From the NCBI RefSeq assembly GCF_029318685.1, contig NZ_CP119677.1, positions 1,590,001 to 1,654,000 on the forward strand: 64,000 bases of DNA, in the 5' to 3' direction. Position 1 is the first letter of the stretch. Each line of letters opens with the position of its first letter. The stretch comes from Ruminiclostridium papyrosolvens DSM 2782. GTDB taxonomy: Bacteria; Bacillota; Clostridia; Acetivibrionales; DSM-1351. Shown in pieces: positions 37,694 to 46,281 of this stretch. The notes beneath the pieces are model-generated. The model was given only the letters and a program-made list of their open reading frames with translations, was not told where the DNA came from and ran no database searches. The translations under genes were made by a program, and so were the position numbers.

Positions 37694-38337
37694 GATAATC
37701 CTCCTTTTAGTATAAGGTTAAATAATTGGAAATCAGATGTGAACGCTACCGCCCACACAGGTCAAACAGAAATGAGTTTTGTTTTGCCTCCTCTCCATAT
37801 GATATAGCAGTGTATAACCTATGATTCATTTACAAATCCCGGTCATTCCTTGCATGATTTATATTTCGCTGCGTGTTTATTGATACTCCGCACACAGAAA
37901 TATGTGATATTAGGATTAATTACTCTTCTGCAGGAGTGGATTATAAATTAATATGGCATATATGAAATGACTTTACATTTTTAAGAAATATGTTTATTTA
38001 TTCTATTTTTTTCCGTTCCATTATATCATTGTGATACCAAGGCAATCAATATAATTTGGAATGTAAATGAATTTTTATTAAAAATATAAATTATTGAAGA
38101 AGTTTTATGGACAATTAATTCAAGATGTGCCTTACAGATACAGATATACCTATATCTGTAAGGGTACCCTTAGGAATATTATATAAATGTATATGAAAAA
38201 TATGTGTAACCAAAGATGGCAGAGATTTGTGTGATATCAATTGTATTCATACTGCTGTATTGACAAAGCGCCACATAGACTTTATAATATAGCTGTCATT
38301 TAGAAAAATTTCAAAATGAAGAGTCAAAGGTGATAAA
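37694..38337. other. Long intergenic region upstream of the cellulase
   Basis: About 640 bases between divergent genes, with no open frame worth calling. It must hold the cellulase promoter. CCTTACAGATA at 38130-38140 and TATCTGTAAGG at 38153-38163 form an 11-base inverted repeat without a T tract, closer to the ArsR-type gene. I see no known riboswitch and no convincing catabolite-response site. Confidence 0.4.
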
Positions 38338-38604
38338 GTGAGTTTACCAAATATATTTAAGGCACTAAGTGATTCCGTCCGACGGGATATATTACTGAAA
38401 CTTAAGCAAAAGCGAAAAATGTCTGCTGGGGAGATTGCTGCTGAGTTTGAATTGTCCAATGCTACAATTTCCTACCATCTGTCTATTCTTAAAAATGCAG
38501 ACTTAATTTTTGAAACTCGATATCAGAAGTATATTTACTATGAAATTAATACTTCTGTATTTGAAGGTGCAGTTATGTGGCTCATGCAATTTCGGGAGGA
38601 TTAA
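38338..38604 (+). CDS. ArsR-family repressor, SdpR-like
   Basis: 88 residues from a GTG start after AAAGGTGAT. It is a winged helix-turn-helix of the ArsR type (LPNIFKALSDSVRRDILLKL, then ELSNATISYHLSILKNADLI) with a short C-terminal strand KYIYYEINTSVFEGAVMW. No Cys metal sensor is present. This is the SdpR pattern, in which the repressor controls the adjacent SdpI-like gene. The stop overlaps the leader of the next gene, so the two are co-transcribed. Confidence 0.9.
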   Translation: MSLPNIFKALSDSVRRDILLKLKQKRKMSAGEIAAEFELSNATISYHLSILKNADLIFETRYQKYIYYEINTSVFEGAVMWLMQFRED

Positions 38605-38605
38605 T

Positions 38606-39199
38606 ATGAAACAAAAAGACATGCGCACGTTAATTATATCGACAGTTCTATGCGGCGTGCTGTTTGGAATAGCCGTAGTTATTAATAAATTGAGCGGAGG
38701 TAACGCAGATACATACATTCCACTTTATGTAATAGCGGCTATTCTTAATGCTGTTTTGAATTTGGGTTTAAGCTCTAACATTGTCATGGCTAATGGAGCA
38801 AAGAAATTAGTGGCTCTTGGTAAGTGGATTATGCCAATTACCGGACTGGCATATTTAATTCCACAAATCTATCTGCTGCTGTTTCCGGCGCAAAGTATCA
38901 TGGAAACTTTTGTTTATATTTTTTTAGGCATTATATTTATTATCAGCGGAAACTATTTCCCCAAAAATCATATAAACCCCTATATAGGTTTAAAGTTTCC
39001 TTGGCTGTTTCATGATGAAGAGGGGTGGTATAAAACACATAAATTAGGCAGCTATACTTGGGTATTATCGGGAGCGGCTATGATATTACATCCTCTGCAC
39101 AACTTGGCGTATGTAACCGTTCCGCTAATCATTCTGTTAGCAGGTGTTGTTCCATTTATCTATTCTCTTATTCTTTATTTACAGAAAAAAACTAATTAG
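38606..39199 (+). CDS. SdpI-family membrane protein
   Basis: 197 residues from the ATG after GGGAGGA, two bases from the end of the ArsR gene. Six hydrophobic helices are visible. The family motif GNYFPKNHINPYIGLKFPW followed by DEEGWYKTHKLGSY is the SdpI/YfhL cytoplasmic loop. In Bacillus subtilis SdpI gives immunity to the SDP toxin and signals to SdpR. No SdpC-type toxin gene is present here, so the role may be resistance to a foreign peptide or regulation of the exporter downstream. Confidence 0.88.
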   Translation: MKQKDMRTLIISTVLCGVLFGIAVVINKLSGGNADTYIPLYVIAAILNAVLNLGLSSNIVMANGAKKLVALGKWIMPITGLAYLIPQIYLLLFPAQSIMETFVYIFLGIIFIISGNYFPKNHINPYIGLKFPWLFHDEEGWYKTHKLGSYTWVLSGAAMILHPLHNLAYVTVPLIILLAGVVPFIYSLILYLQKKTN

Positions 39200-39211
39200 G
39201 AGGAATTGCGT

Positions 39212-39520
39212 ATGAAATCTTCAAAGAAACACATTATTATCAGCACCGTATTGTGTGCATTGACACTGGTGGTTTTCCTTGCTTTTTATGGTAAGCTGCC
39301 TGATTCTATCCCCGTCCATTTTGATTCTGAAGGAAATGCCAACTCTTACTTCCCCCGAAACATGATAGTATTTGGCGTTCCCGCAGTCAGTGTCTTGCTC
39401 AACTTGCTTGCAGCATTTAAAGTCAATAAACAGGCAGATAAGGCAACCTTTATGTTTTACATTATGCCTGCTGTAGCAGTAGTAACGTCAGGGATTATTA
39501 TTTATTTAGGATTGAAATGA
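39212..39520 (+). CDS. DUF1648-domain membrane protein
   Basis: 102 residues from the ATG after AGGAGG. Three hydrophobic helices are visible, with the DUF1648 signature LPDSIPVHFDSEGNANSYFP between the first two. DUF1648 is also the N-terminal part of many SdpI proteins, so this and the preceding gene look like separate halves of a longer SdpI type. Twelve bases separate them. Function unknown. Confidence 0.85.
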   Translation: MKSSKKHIIISTVLCALTLVVFLAFYGKLPDSIPVHFDSEGNANSYFPRNMIVFGVPAVSVLLNLLAAFKVNKQADKATFMFYIMPAVAVVTSGIIIYLGLK

Positions 39521-39589
39521 GAATTGAAAGCGGAACGGTTTTTTTTATCTGCTATTTTGAAATTTTTCGAAATGACAAAGGAGTAGACT

Positions 39590-40327
39590 ATGTTAGAAAT
39601 TAAAAATTTATCCAAAACCTATGGTACAAAGGTAGCTGTCAACAATCTTAGTTTTTTGGTTGAGAATGGCGATATTATGGGCTTTATTGGAAAAAACGGA
39701 GCAGGAAAAACAACAACATTAAAATCCTGCCTCGGGATAATAGGAATTGATAATGGGGAAATACTTTTAGATGGTGTTTCACTGATGGAAAATCCAATTG
39801 CATGCAAAAAGAAAATGGCATATGTACCGGATAATCCACGTCTTGATGAATACATGACAGGGGTGCAATACCTTAATTTTGTCTGTGATATTTATGAAGT
39901 TTCTCGTAAAGAACGTATACAATCCATTGATAGATTGTCTGGTGTATTTCAAATGAAGAAACATTTAAGTAATTTAGTTTCCTCGTATTCCTATGGCATG
40001 AAGCAGAAACTTGCGTTGATGGCGGCATTCTCACATGTCCCTAAATTATTGATTTTGGATGAGCCATTTGTAGGCTTAGACCCAGATGCGTTTATTACCC
40101 TCAAAGAACAGATGCGCTTGCTTTGTGACAGTGGAAGCTCGGTCTTATTTTCCAGTCATATTCTTGATGTAGTTGAGAAAGTATGTAATAAGGTGTCGGT
40201 CATTAAAAATGGTATGTTGTTATTTACGGGCTTGACCTCAGATTTGATTGGCTCAAAAGGACTGGAAGAAGTATTTATGGAGGTGAACAAAGATAATGAA
40301 AATGCTGTTGACCTTTTGGAAAAATGA
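39590..40327 (+). CDS. ABC transporter ATP-binding protein
   Basis: 245 residues. Walker A GKNGAGKTTTLK is near residue 36, and the signature region reads SYSYGMKQKLALM where LSGGQ is usual, a shift shared with many ABC-2 exporters. Walker B is LLILDEPFVGLDPD, followed by the His switch SSHILDVVEK. It works with the permease whose start lies inside its last 32 bases. Start after AAAGGAG. The position after SdpR/SdpI-like genes suggests export or resistance towards a peptide or lipid-like compound. Confidence 0.92.
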   Translation: MLEIKNLSKTYGTKVAVNNLSFLVENGDIMGFIGKNGAGKTTTLKSCLGIIGIDNGEILLDGVSLMENPIACKKKMAYVPDNPRLDEYMTGVQYLNFVCDIYEVSRKERIQSIDRLSGVFQMKKHLSNLVSSYSYGMKQKLALMAAFSHVPKLLILDEPFVGLDPDAFITLKEQMRLLCDSGSSVLFSSHILDVVEKVCNKVSVIKNGMLLFTGLTSDLIGSKGLEEVFMEVNKDNENAVDLLEK

Positions 40328-41900
40328 ATTATTAAGAGCAAGTAAAATCAACCAACTCCGATATGCAGATACAAAACAACGCAGGAAAACAGGAATTCTA
40401 TATGTGGTTATCTGCATTATTGTAGTTGGAATGCTTGTTTTTTTTGTACATAAAATGAGCGGTATCTTCTCCTTTGCATGGACGGTGGATGATATCATAA
40501 ACAGCCTTATTGTGCCTGTGGTGTTTGCGTGTTTGGCAATAAATATTGTAATCAGTATCTTTTGGGGAGGCGGTCTGCTCCTGTCCGATGTAAATGCTGA
40601 TGCGCAGCTTGCACTGCCTGTTCGTTTATCCTCGCTAATTGTTTCAAAATTATTTATATTGTATGTGTTCTTAGTCTTTTTGGATATGATATTACTCTTT
40701 CCTGCGGATGTTCTGTTTGGGATAACAGCAGGAACAGGGATAGTATTTTATTTAATAAGTATAGGGAATCTTTTGTTTTTTCCAATCGTACCTTGCCTTT
40801 TGGGGGCGATTATCGGGACGGAAATTTATCGCATTTTAAGAAGTACATCTGTATTGATTGCACGATTAAAAACTATCCTTACAGTATTGTTTTTGTTTGC
40901 GTTTATCGTTTTTATGTTCCTAAAATTCCCTGAGATTTCAAAGGGCACGATTCATTTTAGTTCTAAAGCAGCTACTCTATATATTGCTGCTAGTAGGTAT
41001 GTGAAATCATTTCTGTATCATAATGTGCTGTCTTTAGCTGCATATTGGGGAATAATACTGCTTGCCAGTTGCCTGCTGCTGCATGGTTTAATGGTTTCTT
41101 ATCAAAACTGGTATTGCATGTCTAAAGGTCAAAAAGAGAAATCTATGGATATAAGTTCAAATATGTTTATAAAATACAGTATGATTTCCACATTAGCTAC
41201 AAGGGAACGTCGCAGATATTTTTCAACCCCTGCTTATTTCACAAATACCTCTATGGGATTCATGCTTGCAACCGTCTTTGTAATGATTGTTGTTATGGCA
41301 AATGAGAAGATTGCTCCATATATTAATTTATTTAGCAATTATTTTCAGATTGCTCCCGCTGCAACCGATATACTTTATATCTTTGCGTCCACGATACTTA
41401 TTTCTTTATCCAACACAACCTATGCCAGTATTTCGATTGAGGGGAAGCACATGGAAGTGTTAAACACATTTCCCATAAGTGCCAAAGATGTGTTTAAAGC
41501 AAAAATGCAGTTTTATTTATCTCTATCCATACCGATTATATTAGTTTTGAATACCATCATGGCATTGATCCTACGCTTTCCTTGGTATATAACCTTGTTG
41601 GGATATATTATGCCATTATCATTTACATCTTTTTTAGGAGTGGCGGGATATATATTAAATCTGATTTTCCCCAATTTTGAATGGGATAATGTTACACACA
41701 TTATCAAACAGAGTTTTCCTGCAATCATGAGTGCAGTGATTGGAACTTTTGCATCTTGTGGTACGGCATATTTGTTACTAAAGCATTTCGCCAATATATT
41801 ATTATTTGGCAGTTTCATGGCATGTTTAGTTATCTTTTTTGCAGTGTGTATGATGTTGTTTTGGCTCAAAAAATATGGTAAAAATATTTATCCAAATTAA
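40296..41900 (+). CDS. ABC-2 type permease
   Basis: 534 residues, hydrophobic throughout, with about twelve membrane segments. Loops are short, apart from a basic cytoplasmic stretch near residues 265-310 (MSKGQKEKSMDIS, then TRERRRYFSTP). The start overlaps the ATPase gene by 32 bases, which implies coupled translation and a shared complex. The pattern (ISIEGKHMEVLNTFPISAKD before a further helix pair) is typical of putative ABC exporters of Firmicutes. The substrate is unknown. Confidence 0.85.
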   Translation: MKMLLTFWKNELLRASKINQLRYADTKQRRKTGILYVVICIIVVGMLVFFVHKMSGIFSFAWTVDDIINSLIVPVVFACLAINIVISIFWGGGLLLSDVNADAQLALPVRLSSLIVSKLFILYVFLVFLDMILLFPADVLFGITAGTGIVFYLISIGNLLFFPIVPCLLGAIIGTEIYRILRSTSVLIARLKTILTVLFLFAFIVFMFLKFPEISKGTIHFSSKAATLYIAASRYVKSFLYHNVLSLAAYWGIILLASCLLLHGLMVSYQNWYCMSKGQKEKSMDISSNMFIKYSMISTLATRERRRYFSTPAYFTNTSMGFMLATVFVMIVVMANEKIAPYINLFSNYFQIAPAATDILYIFASTILISLSNTTYASISIEGKHMEVLNTFPISAKDVFKAKMQFYLSLSIPIILVLNTIMALILRFPWYITLLGYIMPLSFTSFLGVAGYILNLIFPNFEWDNVTHIIKQSFPAIMSAVIGTFASCGTAYLLLKHFANILLFGSFMACLVIFFAVCMMLFWLKKYGKNIYPN

Positions 41901-41914
41901 TAAGGAGATAAGTA

Positions 41915-42049
41915 AGGACGCAAATCAAATACTTAGAGGGAATTGGGCTGGTAGAATGTCCAGAGATACAAGAGGAAATGCAGAAAGCCATGAACAAAGA
42001 GACGGAGATAGTAAAGGAGCAGGAACCAATAACTAAAGGATGTATTTAA
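41915..42049 (+). pseudogene. Coding remnant
   Basis: An open frame without a start codon, preceded by a stop, encodes 44 residues with strongly coding-like composition (IKYLEGIGLVECPEIQEEMQ, then QEPITKGCI). It looks like the 3' end of a gene lost upstream. The parent family is not recognisable. Confidence 0.35.
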
Positions 42050-42098
42050 CCTCTACATAGGTTAATATACTATTAAGTAAATAAGGGAGGATGGATGC

Positions 42099-42306
42099 AT
42101 GAAAAACACAAATTACAAAATAATTTTTTCATAACATTTTATTTATAGCACTGATACCCCTAATTGCTAAAATGTTAACTAAGTTCGTTGTAAAATCTGG
42201 TAGCACCATGTTTGATTATTTAATACAATATTGTTCGAACATATTATGTTTAGTCATTATTGGGATATTTATTGCTGTACTATGTATAAAAAATATTAGA
42301 GAATAA
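42099..42306 (+). pseudogene. Small membrane protein gene with a frameshift
   Basis: AGGGAGG precedes the ATG at 42099, but the frame stops after 11 codons. Moving one base inside the run of T at about 42124-42129 opens a frame to 42306 encoding HNILFIALIPLIAKMLTKFV and LCLVIIGIFIAVLCIKNIRE, two membrane helices. One inserted or lost T therefore broke a protein of about 68 residues, unless it is a sequencing error or phase-variable slippage. The family is unknown. Confidence 0.55.
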
Positions 42307-42351
42307 AATTAAATATTCTTATTCATTGTAACGCTGTAAAAAAAAATTTTT

Positions 42352-42386
42352 AAAAAGCTCCTTTGTGATTCACAAAGGAGCTTTTA
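42352..42386 (+). terminator. Rho-independent terminator
   Basis: AAAAAGCTCCTTTGTG pairs with CACAAAGGAGCTTTT around a three-base loop, followed by T-rich sequence. It probably ends the SdpI/ABC transcript. Confidence 0.88.
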
Positions 42387-42520
42387 TTCTTTACCAAAAG
42401 AATTAATTCAGGAGAAAAAATAAGCTTTTTACCACGCTAAGGATTATTCCTAGAATTGATATTCTTGGCAGTATTTTTGAGTAAAATTACTGTTTTACTT
42501 CCTAGAACCTGAATAGTACA

Positions 42521-42563
42521 GTAATGAGTGAAGCTTGACATGACAAATTTCCGGATGTAGTAT
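42521..42563 (+). promoter_or_regulatory. SigA-type promoter, copy 2 of the repeated type
   Basis: GTAATGAGTGAAGC precedes TTGACA at 42535-42540, and TAGTAT lies at 42558-42563 after 17 bases. The same upstream block and spacing occur at 45579-45619. It drives the acetyltransferase at 42624. Confidence 0.75.
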
Positions 42564-42623
42564 TATTTACAAAATTACTAATACATTTGTATTGTAAGAA
42601 CTTAACTGATTGTAGGGGGAAAT

Positions 42624-43049
42624 GTGAATATACAATATGTGAATAATTCATTAACAGCCGAGATGCTATCAAGTTTTCGAAATACGATTGGGTGGGGAAA
42701 TACATTGTTAGCCAAAGCTGAAAAAGCTGTACAGAATACTCTTTTTTCCATTGTCGCCTTTGACAATGATAAAGCGATTGGAATAGGACGTTTAATTGGC
42801 GATGGTGCTCTAATTTGGTATATTCAAGATGTTATTGTTCTTCCAGATTATCAGAGAAAATCTATAGGTACAGCTATCATGCAGCAACTTTTGGATTATA
42901 TAAGGAAAAACAGCTTTCCAAATGATAGTACAACAATAGGATTAATGTCTGCAAAAGGCAAAGAACCATTTTATCAAAAGTTTGGCTTCCGCATGCGTCC
43001 AAACGAGAGAGAAGGGATGGGAATGGTAGTTGATATAAAAACAATATAA
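42624..43049 (+). CDS. GNAT-family N-acetyltransferase
   Basis: 141 residues from a GTG start after GGGGGAA. Motif A is seen in IQDVIVLPDYQRKSIGTAIM, where the usual R/QxxGxG appears as QRKSIG, and motif B in GKEPFYQKFGFRMRPN. The domain covers the whole protein and the length is normal. Similar proteins acetylate small amines or histone-like substrates; the target here is unknown. It is expressed from a strong promoter shared in design with the gene at 45711. Confidence 0.87.
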   Translation: MNIQYVNNSLTAEMLSSFRNTIGWGNTLLAKAEKAVQNTLFSIVAFDNDKAIGIGRLIGDGALIWYIQDVIVLPDYQRKSIGTAIMQQLLDYIRKNSFPNDSTTIGLMSAKGKEPFYQKFGFRMRPNEREGMGMVVDIKTI

Positions 43050-43107
43050 TTAAATAAATTGGCATTACGTTAACATTGCATTCTTTATAATCAATAATCT
43101 TTCTATT

Positions 43108-43144
43108 ACCGCACATTCATTAAACTGAACAGCGGTTTTTTTTG
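43108..43144 (+). terminator. Terminator after the acetyltransferase
   Basis: ACCGC pairs with GCGGT around a loop containing CACATTCA, followed by eight T. The stem is short. The block TACCGCACATTCA also appears in the terminator at 46179, after the second gene with the repeated promoter. Confidence 0.6.
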
Positions 43145-43239
43145 CAGATAGAACGGGATAGCAAAATACCAAACTACTTTGAATTGAGGGTCGTTTTATA
43201 TAAAGACTTAAAGATTTTTTATAACAGGAGGATATTATA

Positions 43240-43710
43240 ATGCAAATGAAGTTTGAGAATATGGGCATAGAACACCAAAAAATTATAATGAAAATATTTA
43301 AATTACTATATTGAAAATAGTACAGCAGCATTTCCAACAGCTACTTTACCAGAACAATTCTTTCCAATGCTTATGGAAAAAACAAAAGGATATCCTGCTT
43401 ATGCAATCCGAAATGCTGAAACTTTAGAAATGATAGGATTCTGCTGGCTGAGTGCTATAACCCTTATTCAACATTTAAAGAAACCGCTACTATTAGTTAT
43501 TTTATTGCACATGATAATGTTGGAAAAGGTATCGGTGAACAGTGTCTTAAAAGACTAGAAACTGACGCAATACAATGGGGCATAAAGCATATAATTGCAG
43601 AAATTTCATCAGAGAATCAACAAAGTTTGAGATTTCATGCCAAACATGGATTTAAAACTTGTGGTGCACTGAAAAAAAGAAATATTCAGCATTATGGGTT
43701 TAATGTATAA
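43240..43710 (+). pseudogene. GNAT acetyltransferase with two frameshifts
   Basis: An ATG after AGGAGG opens a frame that stops at 43314. Continuing in another frame gives NSTAAFPTATLPEQFFPMLM and NAETLEMIGFCWLS. After a second shift near 43460 the frame gives NPYSTFKETATISYFIAHDN, then NVGKGIGEQCLKRLE with motif A and SLRFHAKHGFKTCGALKK. Joined, these make a phosphinothricin-acetyltransferase-like GNAT of about 155 residues. Two independent indels mark it as inactive unless the assembly is wrong there. Confidence 0.8.
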
Positions 43711-43781
43711 TGAGGAGTACAGTAAATTAAAAAGTACAAACTAACGATTATTATATTAGGTGCATTTAAGAGGTAAGACTA

Positions 43782-44228
43782 ATGAAAGTATCGGTACAAG
43801 AAATAGAGCAAAATCGGTCTGAGCAGGTAGTCATACAATGTTATAGAATAACAGACAAGGTGAATAGTATTATCAGTTTTATAAAATCAACAGACACTTC
43901 TTTAGTTGGCTATGAAAATGAAAAAATGGTAGAACTGTTTTTAACTGAAATTTTTTATGTTGAAGCCGTGGATAATAGGGTATTTGCCTATACTGAAAAC
44001 AAAACATACCAATTGAGGGTTAAGCTGTATGAATTTGAGGAAACCAGCAAGTTCATGCGGTTTTTTCGTTGTTCAAAATCAATGGTAATAAATTTGATGA
44101 AAGTCGACAGCGTATATCCCATTTTTAACGGAAGGTTCTCGGCAAAGCTTTTTAACGGGGAAGAAATTATCATTTCACGCCGTTATGTTTCCGAGTTGAA
44201 AAATCTGTTGGGAGGTGGAGAGGCATGA
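43782..44228 (+). CDS. LytTR-domain transcriptional regulator
   Basis: 148 residues after AAGAGGT. Residues 45-145 are a LytTR DNA-binding domain (EIFYVEAVDNRVFAYTENKT, RCSKSMVINLMKVDSVYPIF, NGEEIIISRRYVSELKNLL). No receiver domain is present, so it is not a standard two-component regulator. Such short LytTR proteins pair with DUF3021 membrane proteins, as here: the next gene overlaps by four bases. The pair probably regulates its own operon or the CPBP protease gene downstream. Confidence 0.9.
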   Translation: MKVSVQEIEQNRSEQVVIQCYRITDKVNSIISFIKSTDTSLVGYENEKMVELFLTEIFYVEAVDNRVFAYTENKTYQLRVKLYEFEETSKFMRFFRCSKSMVINLMKVDSVYPIFNGRFSAKLFNGEEIIISRRYVSELKNLLGGGEA

Positions 44229-44653
44229 GCTTCAGATCGTTTTTGCGTGATTGCGCTATAAGGTTCTTTATAATCGCTACTTGCCTTAATGTGGCAACGG
44301 CGGTTTTCGGATCGGTGCTTCAGCCGGACGCAACACTCGGCTTCGATTCGTTCTATTCACCGTTAATTGGTGCGGCGTTAGGCACTTTGCCTTCGTTCAT
44401 CCTATACTCGCGCAAGGAACTAAACTTGCGCCAAACAATCATCCGTAAAGTTCTGCATTTGTTGGCATTAGAAATAGTCATCATAGGATTTTCATTTTTG
44501 TTAGTAAAAAGCTTCAGTTTATTTCAGATTATGTTTTTCGTTGGGATTGTTCTTGTCGTATACCTTGTAGTTAACCTTATCGACCGGCTTCTTCAAATAA
44601 AGGATACCAGAGAAATAAATTCGGGGTTGAAAGCATTGCAAAATCGAAAGTAA
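44225..44653 (+). CDS. DUF3021 membrane protein
   Basis: 142 residues. The ATGA overlap with the LytTR gene implies translational coupling. Four membrane helices are visible, with a small loop (SRKELNLRQTIIRKVLHLLA) and a basic C-terminal tail. This matches DUF3021 proteins, which are nearly always encoded with a LytTR regulator and are thought to modulate it from the membrane. Confidence 0.87.
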   Translation: MSFRSFLRDCAIRFFIIATCLNVATAVFGSVLQPDATLGFDSFYSPLIGAALGTLPSFILYSRKELNLRQTIIRKVLHLLALEIVIIGFSFLLVKSFSLFQIMFFVGIVLVVYLVVNLIDRLLQIKDTREINSGLKALQNRK

Positions 44654-44756
44654 TGTAACTTACATCGTTATAACGCAACTTACCCCCTTGTTCGTTGACG
44701 GTATAGCCTGTTGCGGTTATATTGAATTTATTAACGAAAAGAGGAGCGGATATTTT

Positions 44757-45500
44757 ATGAAAATTGCGTTTTCACAAAAACACCCATTTGGGGCAGCGAT
44801 ACTAGCAGGTTTACTTTGCACTCTGCTTACCGGGTTTGGAACGGCGATTCCACAGAGAATTGGTTTGAAAGATATACCTACATTTATTGTTATGGCAATA
44901 GCAGTTTCGGCTTCAGCCTTTATCGGAATACTTATAATGATGCAGTCGCGGTTTACAATTAACGAATACGGGTTTCAAAAACATTTAGGTAAAAACGTAA
45001 GTAAGGCATGGTTTTTCATTCCCCTTATACTAATCGAACTCATACCAATTATTACAATCGGGTTCAGCACTGAAATAAGTCCTGCGCTGTATGTAACGAT
45101 TGCTTTGTTTACAATTGGTGTTGGCTTTAACGAAGAAATATTTTTTCGCGGTCTTGCCCTTAAATTTATCAGAAGCAGGGGAATGAAAAAAGCCATTATA
45201 TGGTCGTCAGTTATGTTTGGCATTCTGCACGCAGCGAATGCTTTTAACGGAAAAAATTTATTATATATTATTTTGCAAATCAGCTTTGCGTTTTTGGTAG
45301 GCTTTGTATTTGCGGAGGTTGTCTGTATAACAGAAAGCATATGGATAGTGATTTTATGTCACGCCGCACATGACTTCATATCATTGACTACCGAGGAAGC
45401 ATTGGACACCAAGGCTATCATCATTTTAGCAGTTCAAACTGTCATTTTACTAATTTATGCTATTGGCTTGTGGAAAAAACTCGGTGTAGAAAACCGATAA
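44757..45500 (+). CDS. CPBP-family intramembrane metalloprotease
   Basis: 247 residues from the ATG six bases after GAGGAG; an upstream in-frame start has no site. About eight membrane helices are visible. The CPBP (CAAX protease and bacteriocin-processing) motifs are clear: NEEIFFRGL, giving EExxxR, FGILHAANAF for the second motif, and LCHAAHDF for the third. Bacterial members process peptides or confer bacteriocin self-immunity. It is about 100 bases after the LytTR/DUF3021 pair and may be its target. Confidence 0.9.
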   Translation: MKIAFSQKHPFGAAILAGLLCTLLTGFGTAIPQRIGLKDIPTFIVMAIAVSASAFIGILIMMQSRFTINEYGFQKHLGKNVSKAWFFIPLILIELIPIITIGFSTEISPALYVTIALFTIGVGFNEEIFFRGLALKFIRSRGMKKAIIWSSVMFGILHAANAFNGKNLLYIILQISFAFLVGFVFAEVVCITESIWIVILCHAAHDFISLTTEEALDTKAIIILAVQTVILLIYAIGLWKKLGVENR

Positions 45501-45578
45501 TTTATATATAGCAAATTGATTCTAGTATCGTATTATTCGACAAATGAAATTTGTGCGTTGAAAAATGAATAGTGAGGT

Positions 45579-45619
45579 AATGAGTGAAGCTTGACATATG
45601 TATCTTCCCAATGTAGGAT
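45579..45619 (+). promoter_or_regulatory. SigA-type promoter, copy 3 of the repeated type
   Basis: GTAATGAGTGAAGC directly precedes TTGACA (45591-45596, sharing its C), and TAGGAT is at 45614-45619 after 17 bases. It drives the gene at 45711. Confidence 0.7.
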
Positions 45620-45710
45620 TATTGTGATAAATTGCTTTAGAATCGTTGGTATTACATAAGTAACAAACAGATTAAAACTCAATTTAAATGACAGGGGGAT
45701 TGCTTTTTTT

Positions 45711-46130
45711 ATGAGAGAATGTAATTTTAAAATTAAAACAACACTTGATGACGCAAAGATAAGATATCTAAATTTAATGTCCCTTGAAGAAGAGTATAAA
45801 TGGGATGAAGTTCAAAAAAGTTTACATATTGGCGAAGTATATGTTTCTGAAAAGGAGGGATATATCCTTTTTGAGGATATGAAGGGGGAAGCCTTCTTTG
45901 GATTGGAGACATCTACATGGCTTGCCTTCGCAGGCGAAGATGAATTGATTTATGCTTATTATGATGAAGATGGAAATGCAGAAATAGTCTGTGTAAAGGA
46001 CGGGTTTTGTATTAGAGATTTCAGAATATATGACTTTGAAATTGATACAGATGAAAGTCAAACAGATTTCGAATATCCCATTACAGACTGGAGTGATGTA
46101 GCTTCCTTCCTTGATGAAAAGTTACATTAA
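45711..46130 (+). CDS. Acidic hypothetical protein
   Basis: 139 residues after AGGGGGAT. It is highly acidic (about a quarter Asp and Glu), with no signal peptide or membrane helix. Patterns such as EKEGYILFEDMKGEAFFGLE, then ITDWSDVASFLDEKLH at the end, suggest a small alpha/beta cytoplasmic protein, perhaps an immunity or Imm-like protein. That is a guess from composition only. I do not recognise the family. Confidence 0.7.
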   Translation: MRECNFKIKTTLDDAKIRYLNLMSLEEEYKWDEVQKSLHIGEVYVSEKEGYILFEDMKGEAFFGLETSTWLAFAGEDELIYAYYDEDGNAEIVCVKDGFCIRDFRIYDFEIDTDESQTDFEYPITDWSDVASFLDEKLH

Positions 46131-46178
46131 AATTCTTATTTCCTCATATTGTTTACATATCAAGATTTTTCCTATACC

Positions 46179-46209
46179 GCACATTCAGTTCAATCGGATG
46201 TGCTTTTTT
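46179..46209 (+). terminator. Rho-independent terminator
   Basis: GCACAT pairs with ATGTGC around a 13-base loop, then six T. It separates the acidic-protein gene from the biosynthetic cluster that follows. Confidence 0.75.
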
Positions 46210-46252
46210 AATTGCAAAAATCTGCCCATACTCCTTCAAGACAATTTGTATA

Positions 46253-46281
46253 TTGTTTTGTGAAGTATTTACTGATATAAT
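46253..46281 (+). promoter_or_regulatory. Candidate promoter of the radical SAM cluster
   Basis: TTGTTT at 46253-46258 and TATAAT at 46276-46281, spaced 17 bases. About 250 bases of AT-rich leader follow before the first radical SAM gene. The leader contains no complete open frame with a ribosome binding site and no recognisable riboswitch. The long leader leaves room for further control. Confidence 0.55.

Noticed and set aside
37694-38100. A catabolite-response (cre) site or riboswitch ahead of the cellulase
   Set aside because: TGTGAACGCTACC near 37738 departs from the cre consensus at several positions, and no known riboswitch core is visible.
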